From: Egaibacter danicus
GTDB lineage: Bacteria; Pseudomonadota; Gammaproteobacteria; Burkholderiales; Burkholderiaceae_C
Length of the DNA stretch: 64,000 nt
Assembly: GCA_016707075.1 (NCBI GenBank)
Contig: JADJII010000008.1
Coordinates: 1 to 64,000 of the forward strand
Direction: 5' to 3'
Shown here: in pieces, positions 53,245 through 61,852 of the stretch
Layout of the letters: each line of letters opens with the position of its first letter
How positions within the stretch are numbered: the stretch's first letter is position 1
Made by a program: the position numbers and the translations under genes
Notes under the pieces: model-generated
Told to the model about the DNA's origin: nothing
Databases searched by the model: none
The model's input: the letters and a program-made list of their open reading frames with translations, nothing else

Positions 53245-54276
53245 ATGATTACAGTTTTCCTGTCTCATCCGAGAGACAAACTGGACTCCTATTTTGGTTC
53301 CAATGCGATTCAGGCTTTACAGAAAATAGCTCACATTCGTTTCAATCCTGAATTCCGTGAACTCACAACGCAGGAACTCATTGCCGCTGCGCAGGGCTGC
53401 GATGCCTTAATTGCTTACCGCCAGACACCTGGCCCCGAAATTTTGTTTCGCGAATTGCCAAGGCTGATTGCTTTTGTGCGCAGTGCAGTCGATATCCGCA
53501 CGGTTGACGTCGCGGCGGCCAGCGAGCATGGTGTGTTGGTGACTCAGGCCAGCCCCGGCTATGTTCCTGCAGTATCGGAATGGGTCATGGCCGTCATGCT
53601 GGACCTCGCACGGGGAATCAGCCTCTACGCCAATGCCTACCGGCGTGAACGGCTCCTGGCTCCGTTCATAGGTCGTGAGCTCCGTGGATCGACGCTGGGC
53701 ATCATCGGTTTTGGGCAGATTGGGCAATACTTGTGCGATGTGGCTCTGGCGTTCGGCATGCGTGTGATGGTGACAACACCTCAGCCATTCACTGAACGCA
53801 AAGCCCTGCTTCGGTCCCCGCTGGCCGTATTACTGGCCGAGTCTGACTTCGTTGTGTGTTTGGCTCCAGCCAACGCGCAAACTGCAAAAATGATGGGGGA
53901 GCAAGCTTTTTCAGCCATGAAGCGAGGCGCCTTTTTCATCAATGCTTCACGGGGAGAGCTTGTAGACGAGGCGGCGCTGCTGCGAGCCCTGGATTCCGGA
54001 CATCTAGGCGGTTGTGCACTGGATGTGGGCAGCGCACCCGATCAAATGCCGACACCCGCTTTGGCTGCTCACCCGCGCGTGCTGGCTACACCACATATCG
54101 GTGGGCTCACGTTGCCAGCAATTGAGCACCAGGCACTTGAAACTGTTGCCCAACTCGCATCGCTTATTCAGGGTGAACTGCCAGTAGGCGCAGTAAACGC
54201 AGCACAGGCCACGCGACTGAAGGCTCGGTGGCACGATATCGTGACTCGCACCTCTCAGTCGGACCGGACAACTTGA
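53245..54276 (+). CDS. D-isomer-specific 2-hydroxyacid dehydrogenase family protein
   Basis: 343 residues, NAD-dependent oxidoreductase related to D-3-phosphoglycerate and glyoxylate reductases. Rossmann motif GIIGFGQIGQYL near residue 155, catalytic Arg in FINASRGELVDEAAL, and active-site His in ATPHIGGLT. It lies 24 bp after the LacI gene, so a role in catabolism of the imported compound is likely, perhaps oxidising or reducing a sugar acid. The exact substrate cannot be read. Confidence 0.9.
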   Translation: MITVFLSHPRDKLDSYFGSNAIQALQKIAHIRFNPEFRELTTQELIAAAQGCDALIAYRQTPGPEILFRELPRLIAFVRSAVDIRTVDVAAASEHGVLVTQASPGYVPAVSEWVMAVMLDLARGISLYANAYRRERLLAPFIGRELRGSTLGIIGFGQIGQYLCDVALAFGMRVMVTTPQPFTERKALLRSPLAVLLAESDFVVCLAPANAQTAKMMGEQAFSAMKRGAFFINASRGELVDEAALLRALDSGHLGGCALDVGSAPDQMPTPALAAHPRVLATPHIGGLTLPAIEHQALETVAQLASLIQGELPVGAVNAAQATRLKARWHDIVTRTSQSDRTT

Positions 54277-54605
54277 CTGTATTGCAAGCCATAGCCGCAG
54301 TGGCCGAAGCAGGGGATAAGGACGCCGGCAGCTATGGCAACTGGCATTGCGAGCGCCATGGAGCAGCCTCTTGAGGCATGCACTTCGAGAGTTGAGCAAG
54401 CTCTACGCAAACAACCCATGCAAATACCAGTCTACCCCCTCGCTGACCTTGCCTTCTGCCCTGCCCTGCCCGCCTAACCGCTCCTGATACACCCACAGCA
54501 GCCCCATCTGCTCGCTTCGGGCTACCCAGGTTTCACGTAATTTAGGACCTTATCCCTCGTAGAATATGCGTAAGCAGCTATCTAATTAATAGCAACTAGA
54601 CGCAT
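54277..54605. other. Gene-free stretch with gene remnants
   Basis: Two decayed traces are visible. On the plus strand a frame overlapping the dehydrogenase stop reads LTVLQAIAAVAEAGDKDAGS and ends after about 35 residues, possibly the start of a lost next gene. On the minus strand 54410-54530 reads WVARSEQMGLLWVYQERLGG and, after a one-base shift, KVSEGVDWYLHGLFA then stop, like the C-terminus of a lost gene. Repeat E8 follows. I see no promoter for the neighbouring operon here. Confidence 0.4.
54545..54593 (-). repeat. Interspersed 48-bp repeat, copy E8
   Basis: On the minus strand GCTATTAATTAGATAGC, then TTACGCATATTCTACGAGGG and ATAAGGTCC. It lies 13 bp past the stop of the cytochrome b-ferredoxin-reductase gene and may mark the end of that operon. 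Confidence 0.85.
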
Positions 54606-56540
54606 TCAAACCCGCCCCTGACCCGCGTCAGGCTCAGGTTGCTTTCCCCCTGAAGGTACAAACGCATCGAAGAAGCAGGCGTCATCGGCCAGCCCCCGCG
54701 CGATGAAGGCAGGCACCGCAGCTTCGACCATCTTGACCGAGCCGCACACATACACCTCATGTCCGCTCAGATCTGGAAAGTCAGCCAGCATGGCCTCGTG
54801 CACCAGGCCGGCGCGGCCGCTCCAGGCATCTTCGGGGCTGGCGTGCGACAGCACCGGTACCAGATGAAAGTTGGGGTGCTCGCGCGCCCAGTGCTGTGCC
54901 AGTTCAAGCTGGTACAAATCGTGCCGGTGCCGCACACCCCAATAGAGCCACATCGGCCGCCGGACACCACGGTGGAACGCATCTTCGAGGATGCTCTTCA
55001 CCGGCGCGAAGCCGGTCGCACCCGCAACGAACAGGATCGGCATTTCGCTGTCACGCAGCGTGAAGTCGCCCAGCGGGCCCTCGAAATTAAGCGTATCACC
55101 AACCTTCATCTGCGTGAACACATGCGTTGTGAAGCGGCCGCCGGGGATCCGGCGCACATGGAGTTCGACGTGGCCGTTGTCATGCGGTGGGTTGGCGAAT
55201 GAAAATGCGCGCCGCTGCCCGTCGTCGAGCACGATGTTGATGTACTGGCCGCCGGCAAATGCGATGCGCTCGCCGCCCGGCAGAGACAGGGTGAGGCGAA
55301 TCATCTCCGGAGCTAGACGCTCGATGCGCTCGACACGGCTGCGATACTGCTTGTGCGACGGCGTGGTGCCGGCAAGTTCGACTTCAATCGAAAGGTCCGA
55401 CAGCGGCATGGCGCAACACATCAACGTTTTCCCATGGGCGCGCAAGGCATCCGGTAGCGCGCTGCGCTGGTAAATGCCATGGTCCACGTTGCCGTGAAGC
55501 ACCGTGCACAGGCACACGCCGCAGCCGCCATTTCGGCACTCAAAGGGCAAGGCCAGTCCCTCGCGCAAGCCGGCCTCCAGCAGGGTTTCGCCAGCGCGCA
55601 CGGTGACGGGCTGAACGCTCACGTCTGAATGCACCTCCAGCGTGAACTCACCCTTTTGCCGGCGCCCAAACCGTGGCGGCAACCAGGGCAGCAACACGAG
55701 CAGCAAGGTAGCCACACTGACAAGCGCCCACACCTGCGCCAGTGGCCACTGGTAGAACAGGGGCAGTAACGCCAGGAAGAACCAGTCGAAATGCAGCGTA
55801 CCCACCGCCACCGCCATGTTGGCCGCGCCGCCCTGGCTCAGCACGGGCTTGAGCAATGAGAGCGCCAGCAGCGTCACCAGCAGGCTGGTCATGATGGGGC
55901 GTGGCGGGTTCGTGCGCGCCTTGGGCACGCGCTGCACATGCACCCACATCAGCAGCAGCACCAGCAGCGGAATGCCGATGTGCATGAATGCCAGCAACGA
56001 AAAAAAGCGGTCGTTTACGCTGCTGGCGTAGATGAAGTTGCGCATCAGCGTGCCACCGAAGCTAGGCAACCAGTCGAGCCACTCGAAAGCTGCCGTGATG
56101 ACGAACTGCGCCAGCTTGTCCCACGGGAGCATGTAGCCATTGATACCCGACGCGTAGACCAGCCAGATCAGCGCCACGCCGGTCAGCCACGAGAACCAGC
56201 GGAAACCCCGGAAGCGGTCAAAGGCAAAGTGCCGCAGCATGTGCAGCAACATCGTCAACACCAGCGCGTCAGACGCGTACCGATGAATGCTGCGCAGAAC
56301 GCCACCGGCCCACCACTGACCATGTGTCAGCGCCTCAACCGATGCGTAGGCACCGGCGACGCCGGTCTCGAAGAACGCATACAGGTACAGTCCGCTGGCC
56401 GCAACCACCCAGAAAAGGAAAAAGGTGATGGCGCCCAGCTGGTACAGCGGGTTCAGCCGATCACCGAAGGCAGCGTTAAACAGCGCCTCGACGCGCATGA
56501 ACAGCCATTGCAGGCCGCGCTGGAACCCTTTGATGATCAT
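54606..56540 (-). CDS. Cytochrome b N-terminal domain fused to [2Fe-2S] ferredoxin and FAD/NAD(P)H reductase
   Basis: 644 residues in three parts. Residues 30-205 are a four-helix cytochrome b with His86/His100 and His187/His201, both pairs separated by 13 residues as in bc1/b6f cytochrome b; three more helices follow (217-288). Residues about 300-390 are a plant-type ferredoxin with C335-x4-C340-x2-C343 and C375. Residues about 398-630 are a ferredoxin-reductase module: RAFSFANPP (FAD), GPLGDF, VAGATGFAPVKS (NAD(P)) and VYVCGS. Probable electron path: NAD(P)H to FAD to [2Fe-2S] to hemes b, or the reverse. The membrane part suggests quinone exchange. It is the last gene of the operon. The fusion is unusual; the physiological direction is unknown. 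Confidence 0.85.
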   Translation of the reverse strand: MIIKGFQRGLQWLFMRVEALFNAAFGDRLNPLYQLGAITFFLFWVVAASGLYLYAFFETGVAGAYASVEALTHGQWWAGGVLRSIHRYASDALVLTMLLHMLRHFAFDRFRGFRWFSWLTGVALIWLVYASGINGYMLPWDKLAQFVITAAFEWLDWLPSFGGTLMRNFIYASSVNDRFFSLLAFMHIGIPLLVLLLMWVHVQRVPKARTNPPRPIMTSLLVTLLALSLLKPVLSQGGAANMAVAVGTLHFDWFFLALLPLFYQWPLAQVWALVSVATLLLVLLPWLPPRFGRRQKGEFTLEVHSDVSVQPVTVRAGETLLEAGLREGLALPFECRNGGCGVCLCTVLHGNVDHGIYQRSALPDALRAHGKTLMCCAMPLSDLSIEVELAGTTPSHKQYRSRVERIERLAPEMIRLTLSLPGGERIAFAGGQYINIVLDDGQRRAFSFANPPHDNGHVELHVRRIPGGRFTTHVFTQMKVGDTLNFEGPLGDFTLRDSEMPILFVAGATGFAPVKSILEDAFHRGVRRPMWLYWGVRHRHDLYQLELAQHWAREHPNFHLVPVLSHASPEDAWSGRAGLVHEAMLADFPDLSGHEVYVCGSVKMVEAAVPAFIARGLADDACFFDAFVPSGGKQPEPDAGQGRV

Positions 56541-56541
56541 C

Positions 56542-57963
56542 CTAGACGGCCACGCCGTGCCGTACGACCGGCTGCCGTAGTGACTTGGCGACCACCACCA
56601 CGAACAACAGCCCGCCGATAATGGCGATCAGCCCCCCCAGGCCCATCAACCCCATGCCTACCACCTCCGCCGTACTGTGCAACACCTGCTCGGCGCCCGC
56701 CACCTTGCGCTGCACGCCGTAGCCACCCGACCAGACCAGACCCACGATGTGCATCAACTGGCCAAACCCGTAAAGCCTGGGCTGCAACGTGGCCAGGCGC
56801 GAGGCTGGCGCGGCATAGCCCAACTGCGGCAACAGGTGATACACCAGACCCATCAGCGCCAGCGTGACACCTACGATGCACCCGTGGTAGTGCGCCGGAA
56901 TGCGCACGTTGCTGCCACTGATGAACAGGCCGATGACCCCGCCCGCAGCAAACAGCAGCACCGAAGAAACCAGCGCTGCCCGTAGCGGCCGCGCCTCGGC
57001 CGTGGGCGTTGGTGCGCTGGCGAGCGCCAGCACAACCGCCAGACTGATCGGGAAGATGGCCACGCCGCCGCCGAAGCGCATCGCCCACGTCAGAAGCTGG
57101 CGGTGCTCCACGGATGCAATGTCGTACGCGAGGTAGGCGTAGGGCGTCACAAACACACTCGCCAGCGCGAGCGCGAACATCAGCAGGGAAATGCGTGGCG
57201 AAAGGCGAAGCCGTGCACCGCTGACACCGGCAAGCCACAGCCAGGCCACCAGCATCAGCAGCGTCCAGGTGAACTGCAGTGCATGGCCGCCGCCCCAGAA
57301 GACGATCTCGTAGTACGCCTTGCCTTCAAGTGTCTGTGGCACGACAGCCAGTGACCATGCAAAGGCCAGCAATGCCACCGCGGTGGCCACGACGCTAGCG
57401 TTCAGGCCAAAGCGCAAGGCGCCGCCACCGTCAAACGACACGCCGAGCTTTGGTGCGAGCCACAGACTGCGCAGCACCAGAACTGCCACACCGGCAGCAA
57501 ACACGGCCAGCCCGACGAGAAACAGTGGCCCGTCCAGAACCGGAATGTAGTTAGCCATGATGGCCTCGCCATGCCCGAGAAATGACGCAAGCGACATCAA
57601 TACCGTGCCCGCTCCGGCCAGGCCAAGCGCCGACCAGCCCGAGACCATGCCAAGCGGCGAACTATTCAAGCTCCATAACACGCCGGCAATGGCGATGAAC
57701 CACACCAGCACCGACAAGTCCACATGCACCACCAACGCCACGCGAAAGAAGTCGGCAACCGGCAGCCACTGGTTCACCATCGGCGTGCGCGACAACACCA
57801 GTAGCACCGAAAACAGACCCGAACCGACGAGCGACAGCAGACCCAGCCAAAGCCAGGCGCGCGCGAGCCTGCGCCGCGCACCATCCGGGGTAGCCAGTGT
57901 GTAGGCGGCACTCCCTGCCGCAGGTAGCGCTCGGGTGTGCATGGGGAGAGTGGTCGTGTTCAT
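56542..57963 (-). CDS. Heme-copper oxidase subunit I-like protein lacking the CuB His-His pair
   Basis: 473 residues, about 12 membrane helices, CcoN/NorB-like. Low-spin heme His80 (VVHVDLSVLVWF), helix VI His227 (FWGGGHALQF) and the helix X pair His358/His360 (IPAHYHGCIVG) are present. In the helix VII region, where oxidases and NO reductases have two adjacent His (usually after a Pro), this protein reads VTPYAYLAYD, with Tyr275 and Ala276; no HH occurs anywhere in the sequence. It should therefore bind two hemes b but not a normal CuB. It starts 1 bp downstream of... its stop lies next to the following fusion gene's start, and it follows the 173-residue gene directly. An electron-transfer or sensor role instead of O2 reduction is inferred. 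Confidence 0.8.
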   Translation of the reverse strand: MNTTTLPMHTRALPAAGSAAYTLATPDGARRRLARAWLWLGLLSLVGSGLFSVLLVLSRTPMVNQWLPVADFFRVALVVHVDLSVLVWFIAIAGVLWSLNSSPLGMVSGWSALGLAGAGTVLMSLASFLGHGEAIMANYIPVLDGPLFLVGLAVFAAGVAVLVLRSLWLAPKLGVSFDGGGALRFGLNASVVATAVALLAFAWSLAVVPQTLEGKAYYEIVFWGGGHALQFTWTLLMLVAWLWLAGVSGARLRLSPRISLLMFALALASVFVTPYAYLAYDIASVEHRQLLTWAMRFGGGVAIFPISLAVVLALASAPTPTAEARPLRAALVSSVLLFAAGGVIGLFISGSNVRIPAHYHGCIVGVTLALMGLVYHLLPQLGYAAPASRLATLQPRLYGFGQLMHIVGLVWSGGYGVQRKVAGAEQVLHSTAEVVGMGLMGLGGLIAIIGGLLFVVVVAKSLRQPVVRHGVAV

Positions 57964-58481
57964 TGGAGTGTGATGCCGCCCTTCTCGGCGTCAAAGTCGA
58001 TCACCAGAATTTGTGCCGGTATGAGCGTTACGGTCTGTTCTCGCTGGTAGTCGAATCCATCCGGGCCGGCACTATCCTTCAGGCGTACGGCGACACGGTG
58101 CACGCCGGCTGCCACGCTCTGTCGGTGATAAACCGACGAAGCGCCATCCTTCGACAGGCCAGACGGCGCAGCCACATGGCGAAACGCAGGCACGCCATCG
58201 ATGTCTACCTCAACGCGCACCGGCGCACGCTCCCGCTCGCATTTCATCGGCGCACGCATGTTGGGTGGCAACTTGTTGAGCTCTTCCGCGTTGAGTTGCC
58301 GGCACTCGGCGACACGCTTGCCAGCGTGGGTGAAACTCAGCTTGATCAGTGCCTGATCAGGAGCCAGGTGACGGTACACAGGCCAATGTGAGAACACGCC
58401 GATGACCAGCGCGAACAGGCCATAGAGCAGCAACTGACCTGCCCAGGTCAGTGGCGTCTGGCGTTTGGTGATGCTATCCAT
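57960..58481 (-). CDS. Membrane-anchored hypothetical protein of the respiratory cluster
   Basis: 173 residues with one N-terminal membrane helix (GQLLLYGLFALVIGVFSHWPVY, about 15-36) and a periplasmic domain rich in beta-strand residues (VRVEVDIDGVPAF; VHRVAVRLKDSAGPDGFDY; ILVIDFDAEKGGITL). Two cysteines (VAECRQL and PMKCERE) could form a disulfide. It overlaps the stop of the cytochrome b-MvhD fusion by 8 bp and the next gene's start by 4 bp. I do not recognise the family; a subunit or assembly factor is likely from the tight coupling. Confidence 0.7.
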   Translation of the reverse strand: MDSITKRQTPLTWAGQLLLYGLFALVIGVFSHWPVYRHLAPDQALIKLSFTHAGKRVAECRQLNAEELNKLPPNMRAPMKCERERAPVRVEVDIDGVPAFRHVAAPSGLSKDGASSVYHRQSVAAGVHRVAVRLKDSAGPDGFDYQREQTVTLIPAQILVIDFDAEKGGITLQ

Positions 58482-60042
58482 GCTGCATGCTCAAAATAGC
58501 AGGTTGCCGCGAAGCGGTAATGCGCTGACGCAAAGCGCCCAATGCGTCGAGCAGGGCAGTCTCGTCACCGATATCTGCCCAGACCACACCCAGCCGCTCG
58601 CGTGGCACTGATGTCCGCAGGTGAGGCTCGCGTTGGCCCTGCAGGCGCTGCTCGGTCCAGAGCTGGCCGAGGCGGAACTCGCAACCACCCCCACTGCAGC
58701 CCGTCACCAGTACGCCGGCCGCACCAGCGCGCAGCGCATACTCGATGAAAGACGGCGGTAGCATGCCGGTGCAGATCAGGCTCATGCTCATGACGTCAGC
58801 GCCGGCCAGTGCTTTCACGTTGGCTCCGCGGTCACAGCCAATGACGACAATACGGTCTTCCACCTGCATGGCGCTGAGCTGGCTCTCAAGTTGCTGGCGC
58901 AAGCCATTCAGCGGCATCTGCGGCATGTCGATGCCGGTCACCAGCTCGGCCGCGCTCCGAAATGGCGTCGACGAAGGGCACGATCCAACACAGATACCGC
59001 AACTGGCGCACAAGTCGGCGCTCACCTGCGCCAACTGGCGGCCGATTTTTGCATTGGGATGCGGCACCATCGTAATGGCCGCATAAGGGCAATCGTCAAA
59101 GCAGCGCCGGCAGCCGTTGCAGTTGGCCGGATCAACCTTCGCCACCGCAACGGGAAGCGGGCGCGACAGCCAGGGCAGCACAAACAGCAAAGTCATGGCT
59201 GCGGCGACCAAAACCCACACCACGCCAGCCGACGTGCCGTACATGAGGGGGTGAATGAACAACAACCACCAATCCAGCGCCAGCGTTGCGGGCACCCGTG
59301 ACAGGTCAGCTTCGCCCTGGCTCACGACCGGCAGCGCGACAGACAGTGCCACCAACGTCGATGTCATTCCGACCGCCAGTCGACGTGGCGGGAACACTGC
59401 CGCGCGGCTGATGCGCTGGATGTGGAACCAGAGTCCAAATACCAGCAGCAGCGGCACGCCAAGGTGAATAAATACAAACAGTGAAAATAGCCGGTCGCCG
59501 ACGCTGGCGACATGGAGAAAATTACGCGTCAGAGGTGATGCAAACACCGGCAGCGCGTCGAGCCACTCTGCCGTAGCGATAGCCGAGAATTGTCCGAGCC
59601 GGTCCCAGTTCAACCAAAAGCCACCAATGGCGCAGACAAAAGCGAACGGCAGAAGTGGTACGCCAGTCAGCCAGGAAAACCGGCGAAAGCTGAGGTAACG
59701 TCCAAACAGCCATTCACGTGCCAGATGCGCCATCGTGAACACCACGAAGGCATCGGCCGCATAGCGGTGCAGGCTGCGAAGCCATCCGCCCAGGTACCAC
59801 GGCTGACGGGACATCTCGTTAATCGACCGGTACGCACCTTCGGCCGACGTGTCCAGTACAACATACAACACGCTGCCGCTCAGCGCCAGCAGCCAAAAGC
59901 ACAGGAAACCCAGTGAACCCAGGTGGCGCAGCGGGTTGAGTGCGCCGCCAGATACCGCATCGATGCTTCGTTCGGTCCACCGCCAAAAGGCCAGGCCACC
60001 TTCGCGCAGAAGAAAGGGCGAACGCATGCTCATACCGCTCAT
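58474..60042 (-). CDS. Cytochrome b N-terminal domain fused to 2x[4Fe-4S] ferredoxin and MvhD-like domain
   Basis: 522 residues from the ATG at 60042, which overlaps the SCO stop as ATGA; a longer in-frame start at 60141 lies within the SCO gene. Cytochrome b part: His92/His106 and His193/His207, both 13 residues apart. Three further helices, then two ferredoxin clusters: C308-x2-C311-x2-C314-x3-C318 and C345-x2-C348-x2-C351-x3-C355. Residues about 395-500 resemble MvhD, the iron-sulfur subunit that links F420-non-reducing hydrogenase to heterodisulfide reductase, with C403, C424, C449 and C454 (VIGCDRG, LICTGM, VTGCSGGGC). This points to electron exchange with a soluble iron-sulfur or flavin partner. 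The partner is not in the window. Confidence 0.82.
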   Translation of the reverse strand: MSGMSMRSPFLLREGGLAFWRWTERSIDAVSGGALNPLRHLGSLGFLCFWLLALSGSVLYVVLDTSAEGAYRSINEMSRQPWYLGGWLRSLHRYAADAFVVFTMAHLAREWLFGRYLSFRRFSWLTGVPLLPFAFVCAIGGFWLNWDRLGQFSAIATAEWLDALPVFASPLTRNFLHVASVGDRLFSLFVFIHLGVPLLLVFGLWFHIQRISRAAVFPPRRLAVGMTSTLVALSVALPVVSQGEADLSRVPATLALDWWLLFIHPLMYGTSAGVVWVLVAAAMTLLFVLPWLSRPLPVAVAKVDPANCNGCRRCFDDCPYAAITMVPHPNAKIGRQLAQVSADLCASCGICVGSCPSSTPFRSAAELVTGIDMPQMPLNGLRQQLESQLSAMQVEDRIVVIGCDRGANVKALAGADVMSMSLICTGMLPPSFIEYALRAGAAGVLVTGCSGGGCEFRLGQLWTEQRLQGQREPHLRTSVPRERLGVVWADIGDETALLDALGALRQRITASRQPAILSMQHG

Positions 60043-60932
60043 CCATGCGGCGCCGACAGGGCAACCGGAGGCTGCGCTGCAGACGCGGCGTGATCCCGCC
60101 GCAAGCGCCGCCGCGTGCGCCATTCGAGGGCAAAGAACCACAGCATCGATACCGCGAACGTCACCCCGCCGGCGACCTCGAAAGCGAGCGCATAGCTGAC
60201 CCGGTATTTGCCCGTCTTGGGGTCATAGACCGAACACAACACCCGTACACGATCAACAAGGTCCGACAGGCTGGGTTGCCTGGGCAACGGCTGATTGCTG
60301 AGAAGTTGGCGCAACGGCTCACCAATTCGATCCGCCCGGAAATCGTCGCCGTAAACCTGCGCGGCAATGCGGCCATCGGCGTCAACAATGCTGATCTGCA
60401 GCAAATGGTCGAAACCTGCCTGTGTCGGTTTGAAGACAAATCCGAAGTCGCGCGTCAAATCGTCCACGATTGCAGCGTGTGGGCTCAGGAAGTCCCAGCT
60501 CGCAAATGAAATGCCCTGCTGCAGCGCAAAAGCTTTCATGGCCTGCGGCGAGTCGGCTGGCTGGTTGAAGCCGATACTCACAACGTGGAACTGGTCCAGG
60601 TCAATGCCGCTACGCACCGCCTGCAAAGCCTCAAGCAGAGCACGCGTGCTGGTTGGACAGACCTGGAAGCAACCGGTGTAAATAAAACTCACCAGCAACG
60701 GCTTGCCCCGATAGGTGGCCAGACGAACTGGCCGGCCTTCACGGTCGAGCAGGGTGTGGTCGCCGATCGGCTTGCCAATCACCACCTGACTGACTCGCAA
60801 CGCCTCTTTCGCATCGATCACGGACGATTGCGCTGCTGTGGTGTCTCCAGCATGCACGGGGGCCAGCAGGACGAATGTAAAAATCGCCAGCAAGCCCAAG
60901 AGCGTCTTGACGCGCAACTTGGCAGCAACCAT
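60039..60932 (-). CDS. SCO1/SenC-family copper chaperone with C-terminal membrane helix
   Basis: 297 residues from the ATG at 60932, 7 bp after the ctaB stop. A signal/anchor segment (about 9-28) precedes a thioredoxin-like SCO domain with copper-binding C88-x3-C92 (YTGCFQVCPTS) and His in GFDHLLQISIVD. Unlike typical SCO, an extra C-terminal portion carries a membrane helix (FAVSMLWFFALEW) and a basic tail. It delivers copper to CuA of the subunit II encoded just upstream in the operon. Confidence 0.9.
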   Translation of the reverse strand: MVAAKLRVKTLLGLLAIFTFVLLAPVHAGDTTAAQSSVIDAKEALRVSQVVIGKPIGDHTLLDREGRPVRLATYRGKPLLVSFIYTGCFQVCPTSTRALLEALQAVRSGIDLDQFHVVSIGFNQPADSPQAMKAFALQQGISFASWDFLSPHAAIVDDLTRDFGFVFKPTQAGFDHLLQISIVDADGRIAAQVYGDDFRADRIGEPLRQLLSNQPLPRQPSLSDLVDRVRVLCSVYDPKTGKYRVSYALAFEVAGGVTFAVSMLWFFALEWRTRRRLRRDHAASAAQPPVALSAPHG

Positions 60933-60939
60933 GAACTCG

Positions 60940-61836
60940 CTACCGCAACAAAGCGTCGACGCTGGCCGCAGAGAGAACCAAGCTGAGCTGAACCAACGAC
61001 GCAAAGAACGACCCCATCGCGGTCTTGCGGCTCGGATGACGCGCAAGCGCCCACGCCTTGCGCAGGAAGAAGAGCCCGCCTGCGAGCGCCCCGGCCAGGT
61101 AGATGAAACCCGCGCCGAAGAATACGGGCAACAATGACGCCCCGACCAGCGCAACCGTACTCCACAACACGACGACCGCCGCACGCTTGGTCCCCACCAC
61201 GACGGGCAGCATGGGCACGCCAGCAGCAGCATAGTCAGCCTCATTGGCAATGGCCAGGCTCCAGAAATGCGGCGGCGTCCAAAGGAATAGCACCAGCGCC
61301 ATCAACAGCGGCAAGGCACCGGGCGTGGGATCGACTGCGGCGGCGCCAGCCAGCACCGCAAAGCTGCCAGCCAACCCACCAACAACAATGTTGAGCCAGG
61401 TCCGCCGCTTCAACCAGACCGTATAGACAACGGCGTAGAAGAACGCGCCGAGAAAGACGTACAACGCCGCCATCACATTCAGCACCCACCAGGCAGAAGC
61501 GACCGACACCGCCAGCAGCAGCGCGATCAGTACCAGCCAGGCTGGCGTGTGCGGCAGCGCACCTGTAACGAAGGCACGGGTGCGGGTACGTGCCATCAGG
61601 CGGTCGGATTCAGCTTCAACGTACTGGTTGAACGCACCGGCACTCGCGGACGAAATAAAAACTGACAGCGCCAGCACCAACACCTGTGCCAGACTGGGTG
61701 CCGGACCGGGCGTTACCGCAAAACCCACAAGCGCGGTGATCATGATCATCAGGCCAATACGCAGCTTGAACAGACCCAGCACGTCACGCACGAGACGCGC
61801 CGGTGTACGGGCAGTGAGTACGAGTGTCTGGTTCAT
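60940..61836 (-). CDS. ctaB: Protoheme IX farnesyltransferase (heme O synthase)
   Basis: 298 residues from the ATG at 61836 (MNQTLVLTARTPARLVRDVLGLFK), 16 bp past the end of the subunit I gene with GGAGG in between. UbiA-type prenyltransferase with about nine helices. The first substrate motif is NQYVEAESDRLMARTRTR, in which the usual first Asp is Glu; the second conserved loop region (DYAAAGVPMLPVVVG) is intact. It converts heme B to heme O, so at least one enzyme in this cluster is predicted to use heme O or A. Confidence 0.93.
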   Translation of the reverse strand: MNQTLVLTARTPARLVRDVLGLFKLRIGLMIMITALVGFAVTPGPAPSLAQVLVLALSVFISSASAGAFNQYVEAESDRLMARTRTRAFVTGALPHTPAWLVLIALLLAVSVASAWWVLNVMAALYVFLGAFFYAVVYTVWLKRRTWLNIVVGGLAGSFAVLAGAAAVDPTPGALPLLMALVLFLWTPPHFWSLAIANEADYAAAGVPMLPVVVGTKRAAVVVLWSTVALVGASLLPVFFGAGFIYLAGALAGGLFFLRKAWALARHPSRKTAMGSFFASLVQLSLVLSAASVDALLR

Positions 61837-61852
61837 GACCGGCACCTCCGGG

